This document shows positions 8,871 through 16,106 of a stretch of 64,000 nt of DNA, in pieces (within the stretch, counting starts at the first letter, position 1; the number at the start of each line of letters is the position of its first letter). The position numbers were made by a program, and so were the translations under genes. The notes under the pieces are model-generated. The model made no database searches, was not told where the DNA came from, and was given only the letters and a program-made list of their open reading frames with translations. The DNA comes from JAWBSP01 sp964632175 (GTDB taxonomy: Archaea > Hadarchaeota > Hadarchaeia > Hadarchaeales > JAWBSP01): contig CAZWBJ010000003.1 of assembly GCA_964632175.1 (NCBI GenBank), positions 9,235 through 73,234 on the forward strand, given 5' to 3'.

Positions 8871-9155
8871 ATGGCGTGGCTTCCCCTCTTCACGCTGGCG
8901 CTCGGCCTGCTTGGCCTTTTCGACGGCGGCTTTGTCATCTGGCAGGCTAGAGGGAAGGCTAGGGGAATAGGGGTGGCAACCCTGATCTTGGGCCTAATTG
9001 GCATCCTACTCTTCTTGGACGGCACCTGGGGAGTTTTCGGGTTCATGCAGCAGTGGGGCACGGGGGCGGTCATAGAGGACATAAAGACCCTGATAGCGGC
9101 CTTGGTGGGCGCCCTCATACCTACGGGTCTGCTCATCCTCGCTCTCCTCGAGTGA
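8871..9155 (+). CDS. Small three-helix membrane protein
   Basis: This is a 94-residue protein that is almost entirely hydrophobic. Segments at about 4-24 (LFTLALGLLGLFDGGFVIW), 33-50 (IGVATLILGLIGILLFL) and 72-93 (LIAALVGALIPTGLLILALL) look like transmembrane helices. I recognise no family. The stop overlaps the GTG start of the next gene (GTGA). Confidence 0.65.
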   Translation: MAWLPLFTLALGLLGLFDGGFVIWQARGKARGIGVATLILGLIGILLFLDGTWGVFGFMQQWGTGAVIEDIKTLIAALVGALIPTGLLILALLE

Positions 9156-9523
9156 AAATCCTCCTCTGGCTTCTCCCCTTTGTGGACATCTTCCGCCTGC
9201 CCCAGATCATAGAATTTTACCGGGGCTGGGGGGTGGAGATTCCGCCCAAGCACGCGAAGGGAGGGCTGGTGGAAAGGCTTGCGGGATACCTGCCTGTCGG
9301 GGTGGTGAGCGGGTATTTTTTGGGCACCACCTCCCTTCTCCTCCTCCTGCTGGTCCTCCCGTTTGCGGGCGGGCTCGAGTTCTACCTGATGTTGAGGGGA
9401 TTCAGGCCTTGGACTTTCTTCAAGGGAAAGCCCAGAATCTTGGTGCTTAAGGTCTTCCTGCTCGAGGCGTACAACGCCTCCGCTTATTTCATGCTCGGAG
9501 TCATGCTTGGAATCCTTTTCTAG
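9152..9523 (+). CDS. Small membrane protein of unknown function
   Basis: Read from GTG at 9152, which overlaps the previous stop, this is 123 residues. Hydrophobic segments lie at about 2-12, 46-72 (PVGVVSGYFLGTTSLLLLLLV) and 100-123 (AYNASAYFMLGVMLGILF), separated by short basic loops (HAKGGLVER, FFKGKPR). No family is recognised. It is translationally coupled to the preceding small membrane protein, so the two may form one complex. Confidence 0.65.
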   Translation: MKILLWLLPFVDIFRLPQIIEFYRGWGVEIPPKHAKGGLVERLAGYLPVGVVSGYFLGTTSLLLLLLVLPFAGGLEFYLMLRGFRPWTFFKGKPRILVLKVFLLEAYNASAYFMLGVMLGILF

Positions 9524-9527
9524 GTTT

Positions 9528-9554
9528 GGGATGGGACATACCGGCACTCATCCC
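9528..9554. repeat. Inverted repeat next to the TATA box of the GH2-cofD operon
   Basis: GGGATG at 9528-9533 is repeated in inverse as CATCCC at 9549-9554, 15 bases apart and directly abutting the TATA box. It could be a repressor operator, or a hairpin ending the upstream transcript; no long T tract follows. Confidence 0.4.
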
Positions 9555-9561
9555 ATAAAAG
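9554..9561 (+). promoter_or_regulatory. TATA box of the GH2-cofD operon
   Basis: CATAAAAG lies 20-27 bases before the ATG at 9581, the spacing expected for a nearly leaderless archaeal mRNA. Confidence 0.55.
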
Positions 9562-9580
9562 TTTTCAGCACCAGAACTTT

Positions 9581-11917
9581 ATGCGGCCAGCAATGTATCC
9601 AGTTCCGCCTCCTTCAATCTTCGCCCCTCTAGCGAAGGCAAGGGAAGTTGAGGGGGTGTCAGTTCAGGGATCCGAAGTGAAGAACCACCTACACAAAACC
9701 TTAGAGCTGAACGGTCGCTGGAAGTTTAAACCAGATCCTGAAGAAAAAGGCGAGGAGAGGGGCTGGTTCTACCCAGAGTTCTCGGACACCGATTGGGAGG
9801 AGATGGAGGTTCCAAGCAACTTTGTGGACAGGTGTGAACTCCAGAACTTTTATAAACCGGTTTGGTTCAGAAAAAGGTTCGGCAGGCTCGAGGGGGAGGT
9901 GAGAGTACTGTTTGAGGGAGTGGACTACCTGGCCGAGGTTTGGCTCAATGGGGAGAAACTGGGTGAGCACGAGGGTTACTTCTGTCCCTTCCAGTTCAGG
10001 CTGACGGGCAAGCTTCAGGAGGAAAACGTGCTCGTGGTGAAGGTTCAGAATCCCTTTGACCGTGGCATAAGGGGCAGAGGGGTCCTGCTGACCTTCCTAT
10101 CCACCAAGCACTACCCGAAGGGGGTCCTGAACTTTCACGACTGCAGGCCCGGCGACTGTCTGAGCCCGAAGCTTTCCCAATCGCTGGGGACAGGGGGGAT
10201 ATACAGGCCAGTTCGGCTCTTGGTCTCGGGGAGGGTTCATTTTGACTGGGTCCTCATCACGCCGGTTCTGGAGGGGAAGAACGCTAGGGCCCTTGTCGAC
10301 GTTTTCCTTTCGAACGAAGCTAGCTCGCCGGAGGAGGTGGAACTTCAACTGGAGTTGGAAGGGGTAAGGAAGGCCTGGAAGGTCGTCGCCGAACCCGGTT
10401 GCAATCGCGTGCGGTTGGAGTGGCCGCTGGAGAATCCCAAGCTCTGGTTCCCGTGGGATCACCTCGAGCTTGGAGGCCCCCACCTCTACACCCTCAGGAG
10501 CAGGATTGTGAAGGATGGCGAGTGCTGGGACGAGAGGGAGGACAGGTTTGGTGTGAGGGAGGTGAGGCTGGGCGGGGAGCTTGAGAAGAGGGGAGATAGG
10601 AGGGTGGGGCCCGAGGCCTATCACTGGTTCCTCAACGGTAGGAAGATTTTCATCCGGGGAACTAACTATCTCTCCACGGAGTGGATGTCTAGGGTCTCGA
10701 GGGAGCTGTACGAGAAGGATGCAGAGCTCATAAAGCGGGCCAACATGAACATGGTGAGGGTTCACGCCCATCTTGAACCCCCTCTTCTTTATGACGTCTT
10801 TGACGAACGGGGGATCATGGTCTGGCAGGATTTCACCCTCCAGTGGGGTTACAGGGCGGACAGGGAGTTCAGGGAGAAGTGCAAGAGAATGCTGGCCGAA
10901 ATGATATACCTGTACTACAACCACCCCTCTGTCGTCCTCTGGTGTTGCCACAACGAACCGCTCTGGATATGGTTCAAGATGGGGAACAGGAGGCTCGACG
11001 ATGAACTCTTCCAGGTTGCCACCTCCATCGATCCCAGCCGCCCGGTGCACAAGGCCTCCGGGAAGGGGGATTCCCACATATACTTGGGCTGGTACGGCGG
11101 ACTTTTCACCAGCGTTAGGAAGAGGAGGGATCCCTTTCCCACCGAGTTCGGATCCCAAGCCATCCCTTTAGGCTTCACGAGGTGGGTGGAGGATGCTTGG
11201 CCGCCGAAGGTGAAGAGATGGAGATATCACGACGCCCAGCTTTCCATTCTTTGTACCTACCTAGGAAGCTGGAGGAAATATCGCACTTTTGAGGAATTTG
11301 CTAAGGCGAGCCAGCTCTACCAAGCGGAGCTCCTGAAGTACTACATCGAGCAGTTCAGGATCAAAAAATACAACCCGACGGGCGGGTGTCTCAGCTTCTG
11401 GTTCGTGAACTGGTGGCCCTCCATCGGCTGGGGCGTGCTGGATCATGAGAGGAACCCCATGCTTGGGTACGAGGCCCTCAGGCAAGCCTACTCCCCCTTG
11501 CTGGTCTGCGTGGATTGGGAGAAGAGCATCTTCAGGAGGGGGGAGAAGGTCAGACTGCCCGTTTGGGTGGTGAATGACTGGCACAGGGAATTCGGCACGT
11601 GTGTGGTTGAGTGGAGGCTGAGCAGAACCAGAAACCGGGTGATAGAGGGGAGCAGAAAGTGGACTTTCGCCGAAATCCACCTACCATGGATTAACTTTCC
11701 TGTGCTCTCCATGCCAAGGACCGTCTGCCCTGGCGAGGAGAAGGCTGAAGTGTTATCGGAGGGATCCTTTGAGCTCGAGGTCCCGGCCGACTCAGTTCGG
11801 AAGGCGGGGGAGATTTCCCTCAGCTTCGGAGAGCCCATCGATTTGCGCCTTGAGCTTCTCCTAACGAGAGGAGAAGAAACCCTCTCTTCCAACCGCTATC
11901 ACTTCTTGGTTCGGTGA
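9581..11917 (+). CDS. Glycoside hydrolase family 2 enzyme (beta-glucuronidase/beta-mannosidase-like)
   Basis: This is a 778-residue intracellular GH2 protein with no signal peptide. The N-terminal sugar-binding jelly roll shows LNGRWKFKPDP and WFRKRF..VRVLFEGVDYLAEVWLNG. An immunoglobulin-like domain follows, then the TIM barrel with GTNYLSTEW, NMNMVRVHAHLEPP and the acid/base motif CCHNEPL (Glu near 461). TEFGS near 520 fits the nucleophile. The substrate may be a beta-mannoside, glucuronide or galactoside. An alternative ATG four codons in is possible. It overlaps cofD, an unusual neighbour for a glycosidase. Confidence 0.88.
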   Translation: MRPAMYPVPPPSIFAPLAKAREVEGVSVQGSEVKNHLHKTLELNGRWKFKPDPEEKGEERGWFYPEFSDTDWEEMEVPSNFVDRCELQNFYKPVWFRKRFGRLEGEVRVLFEGVDYLAEVWLNGEKLGEHEGYFCPFQFRLTGKLQEENVLVVKVQNPFDRGIRGRGVLLTFLSTKHYPKGVLNFHDCRPGDCLSPKLSQSLGTGGIYRPVRLLVSGRVHFDWVLITPVLEGKNARALVDVFLSNEASSPEEVELQLELEGVRKAWKVVAEPGCNRVRLEWPLENPKLWFPWDHLELGGPHLYTLRSRIVKDGECWDEREDRFGVREVRLGGELEKRGDRRVGPEAYHWFLNGRKIFIRGTNYLSTEWMSRVSRELYEKDAELIKRANMNMVRVHAHLEPPLLYDVFDERGIMVWQDFTLQWGYRADREFREKCKRMLAEMIYLYYNHPSVVLWCCHNEPLWIWFKMGNRRLDDELFQVATSIDPSRPVHKASGKGDSHIYLGWYGGLFTSVRKRRDPFPTEFGSQAIPLGFTRWVEDAWPPKVKRWRYHDAQLSILCTYLGSWRKYRTFEEFAKASQLYQAELLKYYIEQFRIKKYNPTGGCLSFWFVNWWPSIGWGVLDHERNPMLGYEALRQAYSPLLVCVDWEKSIFRRGEKVRLPVWVVNDWHREFGTCVVEWRLSRTRNRVIEGSRKWTFAEIHLPWINFPVLSMPRTVCPGEEKAEVLSEGSFELEVPADSVRKAGEISLSFGEPIDLRLELLLTRGEETLSSNRYHFLVR

Positions 11918-12882
11918 AGCTGGTTTTTCTCTCCGGAGGGACCGGGACCCCCAAGCTAATTCAGGGCTTCCTCCAGCTGGTTAGGCAAGAGGAGATCACT
12001 GTCGTGGGCAACACGGGGGAAGACCTGGAGGTTAGCGGGCTTTACGTCTCACCGGATCTCGACACCCTTCTCTACACCCTCGCCGGCATCGTCAATGAGG
12101 AGACCTGGTATGGGATAAGGGGGGACACTTTTTTCGAACACGAGAGGCTGAAGTCGCAAGGTATTGTGGAGATTTTGAGGATAGGGGACAGGGACAGGGA
12201 GACCAAGAGGCTGAGGACCGAGCTGATGAGGAGGGGGCTCACCCTCTCGGAGGCGACGAGGGAGCTGTGCAGGAGGTTTGGGGTTAGGGCCAAGCTCCTT
12301 CCCATGTCCGACTCCAGGGTCACCACCCGCATCCTGACGAAAGAGGGGGAGATGAGCTTCCACGAGTTCTGGATCCTGCGGAGGGGGGAGGTGGAGGTGG
12401 AGGGAGTGAGAATGGAAGGGGCGGAGACGGCTGAGCCTGCACCGGGAGTCCTAGAGGCGCTGAGGGAGGCGGATCTTATCGTCATCGGGCCCAGCAATCC
12501 CGTTACGAGCATCGGGCCCATCCTCTCCATCCGGAAGATCAGGGAGAGCCTAGAGGAGATGCGCGGGAAAGTGGTGGCGGTGAGCCCCATCATCGGCGGA
12601 CGTCCCGTGAGCGGCCCGGCGGGGGTTCTGATGAGGGGACTGGGCTTCAAGGTCAGCCCGGTGGGCATCGCACAGATGTACAAAGGGGTGATCGGGACGC
12701 TTTTCGTGGATGCTAGGGATGCCGGGTACGCTGCCGAAATCCAAGAGCTTGGAATTTCCGTGCGATTTGCCGAGCTCCTCTTGCCGAACCACACGGCTAG
12801 AAAGAGGCTGGCCTCTCAGATTCTGACCCTGCTAAGGGGCGGGCAGGATCAACAGGAAGATCCAGAAGCTCAGCGCCGCTAA
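11914..12882 (+). CDS. cofD: 2-phospho-L-lactate transferase CofD (F420 biosynthesis)
   Basis: This 322-residue enzyme joins the phospholactyl (or phosphoenolpyruvyl) guanosine intermediate to Fo, giving F420-0. The N-terminus VFLSGGTGTPKLIQGF is the conserved glycine-rich loop, followed by the family hallmarks VVGNTGEDLEVSGLYVSPDLDT and GIRGDTFFEHERL. Near residue 195, IGPSNPVTSIGPIL is another conserved block. The GTG start overlaps the GH2 stop (GTGA). The 3' end overlaps the convergent small gene by 51 bases. Confidence 0.95.
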   Translation: MKLVFLSGGTGTPKLIQGFLQLVRQEEITVVGNTGEDLEVSGLYVSPDLDTLLYTLAGIVNEETWYGIRGDTFFEHERLKSQGIVEILRIGDRDRETKRLRTELMRRGLTLSEATRELCRRFGVRAKLLPMSDSRVTTRILTKEGEMSFHEFWILRRGEVEVEGVRMEGAETAEPAPGVLEALREADLIVIGPSNPVTSIGPILSIRKIRESLEEMRGKVVAVSPIIGGRPVSGPAGVLMRGLGFKVSPVGIAQMYKGVIGTLFVDARDAGYAAEIQELGISVRFAELLLPNHTARKRLASQILTLLRGGQDQQEDPEAQRR

Positions 12883-13062
12883 CCCTAGAAGGAGGGCAGC
12901 CAGAGCGAACTCCCGTTCCGTGCGGGGGGCATATAAGTATGAAATGGACCCGCAGACCACCGCTGTGATGCCGAAGATAAAGGGAAAGTAGAGGAAGCCC
13001 AGCACGCCGAAGACCATGCCGGCGCAACCGAGCGCGATGGCGAGTTCCCTCCTGATTGGCAT
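12832..13062 (-). CDS. Small two- or three-helix membrane protein
   Basis: This is a 76-residue hydrophobic protein with segments at about 8-42 (IALGCAGMVFGVLGFLYFPFIFGITAVV region) and 55-74. It resembles short DUF4190-type membrane proteins, which have a GCxGxxFGxxxF pattern, but that is only a resemblance. A CTTTAAG element 20-25 bases upstream on the reverse strand could be its TATA box. It overlaps the convergent cofD 3' end. Confidence 0.55.
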   Translation of the reverse strand: MPIRRELAIALGCAGMVFGVLGFLYFPFIFGITAVVCGSISYLYAPRTEREFALAALLLGLAALSFWIFLLILPAP

Positions 13063-13140
13063 TCTTCCCTAAACCTGTGTGCTTAAAGTCTGAGGAAATC
13101 GAAATTTGAAACGTTGTTGGTGCCGCTAGCTTGCTGCCAT

Positions 13141-13195
13141 ATAAAATAAAACGAATAAGCTCGCGGAGTTGGCAAACCTCGACATGAGGAGCCGC
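13141..13195 (-). terminator. Hairpin with T-rich tail downstream of cofH
   Basis: On the reverse strand, just after the cofH stop, GCGG (13092-13095 complement of CCGC at 13192-13195) and CCGC (complement of GCGG at 13063-13066 numbering +100, i.e. 13163-13166) enclose a CCTC-GACAT-GAGG hairpin (13177-13189). A T-rich stretch follows (complement of 13141-13158). It fits a transcription terminator for the cofG-cofH operon. Confidence 0.45.
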
Positions 13196-13201
13196 ACTAT
13201 T

Positions 13202-14308
13202 TTACGATCCGGAGGCCAAAATTTCATATAGGGTCGATCTTTGAGCGGGAATCCTTCCCACTTCCAAGATGAGTTTCCTCAGCCTCCCCGGTGTCATGTA
13301 CTGTCCCCACCTACCTCCAGCTTCCCTCGTTATGTTCTCCTCGAAAAGCGTTCCGCCTAAGTCGTTGGCCCCAGCGAGTAGCATGAGCTGCGCGCCTCGG
13401 GGACCGAGCTTAACCCAAGAGGCTTGAAGGTTTCTTATATATCTCCCCAGCACTAGCCTCGCCACCGCATGAAGACGCAGGCTTTCAAGCAGGCTGGGTC
13501 CCAAAACTTCTTTCCCGAGTTCGGTTCTTTTCCCCACAAAGGGCAGAGGAATGAATTCGGTGAACCCTCCCGTTCTCTTTTGAATTTCCCTGAGGAGCAG
13601 GAGGTGCTCGGCCCTCTCCCTCAGGTTTTCGACTGTCCCGTACATAACGGTGGCAGTGGTCGGGATGCCGAGGCTGTGGGCGGCTTCTATGATTTCAACC
13701 CACCTTTTCGCGCCTATCTTCTTAGGACATATAATCCCCCTCACTCGATCGGAGAGAATCTCAGCCGCGGTTCCTGGCATGGACCCCAGCCCCTCCTTTC
13801 TCAGCGTTCTCAGCACCTCCCTCACGGACAGATTTTCTTTCTCCGCGAGGTGGGAGACTTCCTGCGGTGAGAAGGCATGTATGTGTATGTCCTCAGAGAC
13901 CTCCCTTATGGCACGCAGCACCTCCAAGTAATGATCCAGTCTTAGCCCTGGATGAATACCCCCCTGCACGCAAACCTCCGTGGCCCCGAGTGCCAAGGCC
14001 TCCCTCACTTTCTGCTTGATTTGTTCGGGGGTCAGCAGGAAGGCCCTTGGATGTCCGAGGGGTCGCCTAAAGGCACAGAAGCGACAGTCGTTGACGCATA
14101 CGTTGGTGAAGTTTATATTTCTATTTATAACATAGGTCACGGTTTCCCCCACCTGCTTCTTTCTGAGTTCGTCCGCCTCCCTCACCAGCAACCGGATTTC
14201 CTCACCCCTTGCGGTGAGCAGGTATTCGGTCTGTGAGAGGTCAAGTTCCTTCTGGGCGGCCTCCTCTAAAATTTCTGGAAATTCCTCCCTAGCGGCGGTA
14301 TCCTTCAT
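13202..14308 (-). CDS. cofH: FO synthase subunit 2, CofH
   Basis: This is a 368-residue radical-SAM enzyme. With CofG it makes the deazaflavin Fo from tyrosine and 5-amino-6-ribitylaminouracil. The cluster motif CVNDCRFC (CxxxCxxC) follows VINRNINFTNV, the signature CofH N-terminal block. GATEVCVQGGIHPGL and HAFSPQEVSHLA are further family blocks. The start overlaps the end of cofG by 20 bases, so the pair is translationally coupled. A terminator-like hairpin follows. Confidence 0.95.
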   Translation of the reverse strand: MKDTAAREEFPEILEEAAQKELDLSQTEYLLTARGEEIRLLVREADELRKKQVGETVTYVINRNINFTNVCVNDCRFCAFRRPLGHPRAFLLTPEQIKQKVREALALGATEVCVQGGIHPGLRLDHYLEVLRAIREVSEDIHIHAFSPQEVSHLAEKENLSVREVLRTLRKEGLGSMPGTAAEILSDRVRGIICPKKIGAKRWVEIIEAAHSLGIPTTATVMYGTVENLRERAEHLLLLREIQKRTGGFTEFIPLPFVGKRTELGKEVLGPSLLESLRLHAVARLVLGRYIRNLQASWVKLGPRGAQLMLLAGANDLGGTLFEENITREAGGRWGQYMTPGRLRKLILEVGRIPAQRSTLYEILASGS

Positions 14309-15272
14309 CGTCGGTCAGTCTCCTCACCACTTCCCTTACTTCCTCCGACATGAAATCCTCTCGGCGTACAAAAGAGGGATAGATTGGGAGTCTTTCCCGC
14401 AGGGTGAAGCCCGCGCTCTCCAGCCTTTCCCTAAGCTGCTCCAGGTTTGGCCAGGGATGTTCTGGGTTTATGAAATCCGGGGTGAGAGGGGAGATGCCGC
14501 CCAGATCGTTGGCGCCCGCCTCGAGGAAGGGAAGCACATCGGAGACCAGATTTGGTGGAATCTGAATACCGAGCTCAGGGAAGATTTCCCTCGCCATCCT
14601 CACCGCTTCGAGAACCTCCTCATCGCTGGGTGGGGGAAAATTCTGCATGGGGGTTCCGGGCTTGGGGCGGAAGGGCTGGATGATGATCTCCTGCAGGTGT
14701 CCGTAGGCATCCTGTAGCCTCCTCAGGGCCTTCAGGGATTCCAGCCTCTGTTCTCTCGTTTCCCCGATTCCGATCAGGAGTCCCGTGGTGAAAGGAATCT
14801 TCAGCCTCCCGGCCGTCTCTATGAAAGCCAGCCTCAACTCCGGATTTTTTCCGGGGCTCTCCCGGTGAGCTTCCAGCTCAGCGGCACACTCGAGCATGAG
14901 CCCCATGCTGGCGTTGTACCTCCTCAGCCTCCTGAGCCCATCCGCCTCCATCACCCCAGCGTTGGTGTGCGGGAGCAGGTTGAGCCTGAGGATGCGCCTG
15001 CAGAGGTCCTCCAGGTACTCCACCGTGGATCTGAAACCCATCTCTTCCAGCCTTTCCCTAGCCTTCCGGTGGAACTCCGGGTACTCTCCCAAGCTTATGA
15101 GAACCTCCGAGCACCCCAGCTCCTTCGCCTTCAAAACCTTGGAGAAAACTTCCTGGGGGGATAAAAACCAAGCCTCGGCCGGATCCTTTCTGAAACCGCA
15201 GTAGGAGCAGCGGTTCCGGCACATGTTGGTAAGGGGGATGAAGACATTCTTGGAGTAGGTCACCACGGCCAT
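14289..15272 (-). CDS. cofG: FO synthase subunit 1, CofG
   Basis: This is a 327-residue radical-SAM enzyme, the partner of CofH in Fo synthesis. The cluster motif CRNRCSYC lies at residues 18-25 after VFIPLTNM, followed by GFRKDP. EVLISLGEYPE and LPHTNAGVM are typical CofG blocks. The gene starts 22 bases from the divergent cofC, so one short region must drive both. Confidence 0.95.
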   Translation of the reverse strand: MAVVTYSKNVFIPLTNMCRNRCSYCGFRKDPAEAWFLSPQEVFSKVLKAKELGCSEVLISLGEYPEFHRKARERLEEMGFRSTVEYLEDLCRRILRLNLLPHTNAGVMEADGLRRLRRYNASMGLMLECAAELEAHRESPGKNPELRLAFIETAGRLKIPFTTGLLIGIGETREQRLESLKALRRLQDAYGHLQEIIIQPFRPKPGTPMQNFPPPSDEEVLEAVRMAREIFPELGIQIPPNLVSDVLPFLEAGANDLGGISPLTPDFINPEHPWPNLEQLRERLESAGFTLRERLPIYPSFVRREDFMSEEVREVVRRLTDDEGYRR

Positions 15273-15293
15273 CTAAAGGTTTCCCTCAAAAAA

Positions 15294-15944
15294 GTGATGG
15301 TTGACTTGAAGGCGCGGGCCGTGACGGCGGTGAAATCGCTGGAACTTGCCAAATCCAAGGTGGGACGCGTCCTGAAGCCGGAGGAGAGGAAGGCACTGGT
15401 GCTGTGCATGCTTGAGGATGTCTTGAGGGCGCTGAAGCATGCAGGAATTCCGACGCTGGTGGTGAGCCCGGACGAGGAAGTGCTCCGGTTTGCCGTCCAG
15501 TTTGGGTGTGGGATTGTGAGAGACATAGGTGGGGGGGTGAATTTGGCTTTTGAGCTCGGGAGGGAGGAAGCGGCTCGCTTGGGATCAGACTCAGTGCTCC
15601 TTCTCCCGGCAGACCTTCCCCTTCTGAGGGCATGGGAGGTGGAAAAGCTCTTGGAGATGGGCGAGGGGGAGAGGTTTGTGGTCCTTTCACCGACCCAGAG
15701 AGGAGGAACAGGAGCCCTTTACCTCCACCCTCCCACGGTCATACCCCTCCGTTTCGGGGGAGAGAGCTTCAGCTCCCACTTTGCGGAGGCGCTCAGGGCC
15801 GGACTCAAGCCCAAGGTTTTCCGCTCCGCGGGGACCTTTTTGGATCTAGACGAGCCAGAGGACATCCCGAAGATTCTCTCCTTGGGGGATGGTACCAGAA
15901 CAAAGGAGTTCCTAGTTGAGCTGAGCCCGAGAGGTGAGTCGTGA
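15294..15944 (+). CDS. cofC: 2-phospho-L-lactate (or PEP) guanylyltransferase CofC
   Basis: This 216-residue nucleotidyltransferase activates phospholactate or phosphoenolpyruvate with GTP for CofD. The Rossmann-like core shows ALVLCMLEDVLRAL, TLVVSPDEEV, the metal-site motif LLPADLPLL near residue 105, and LSPTQRGGTGALYL. ATG at 15294 and 15297 are both usable. It is divergent from cofG. No F420 ligase gene (cofE) is in the window. Confidence 0.88.
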   Translation: MMVDLKARAVTAVKSLELAKSKVGRVLKPEERKALVLCMLEDVLRALKHAGIPTLVVSPDEEVLRFAVQFGCGIVRDIGGGVNLAFELGREEAARLGSDSVLLLPADLPLLRAWEVEKLLEMGEGERFVVLSPTQRGGTGALYLHPPTVIPLRFGGESFSSHFAEALRAGLKPKVFRSAGTFLDLDEPEDIPKILSLGDGTRTKEFLVELSPRGES

Positions 15945-16020
15945 CTAACTCCCGGGAGGAGTAAATCGGCCCGATGGTTTCCCACGGGTCACGGAGCTGC
16001 AGTAATCATTCTTCCATAAA

Positions 16021-16084
16021 TGGCACGTCAGGTCGCCCATCACTTGTCATATTCTCCAGACTAAGGCGCTCATCATCCGTGCCA
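16021..16084 (-). ncRNA. C/D-box sRNA, predicted guide for 16S C1402 2'-O-methylation
   Basis: On the reverse strand a 7-bp terminal stem TGGCACG/CGTGCCA (16084-16078 with 16027-16021) brackets box C ATGATGA (16076-16070) and box D CTGA (16031-16028). Internal boxes are D' CTGG and C' ATGACAA. The 12-base guide before box D, GTGATGGGCGAC, pairs over ten positions (one G-U) with the universal 16S sequence CCGCCCGUCAC. The fifth guide base before box D falls on C1402 (E. coli numbering). It lies 22 bases past the stop of the co-oriented transglutaminase-like gene. Confidence 0.8.
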
Positions 16085-16106
16085 ACTAAAATTTACGGCG
16101 GGAGAT

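Noticed and set aside
10097..11158. 353-codon open frame on the reverse strand inside the GH2 gene
   Set aside because: Proline- and glycine-rich shadow of a gene with clear catalytic motifs on the forward strand.
13158..13195. Possible small RNA in the forward direction after a TATA-like CATATAAAATAAAA
   Set aside because: The hairpin works better as a terminator for cofH on the other strand.
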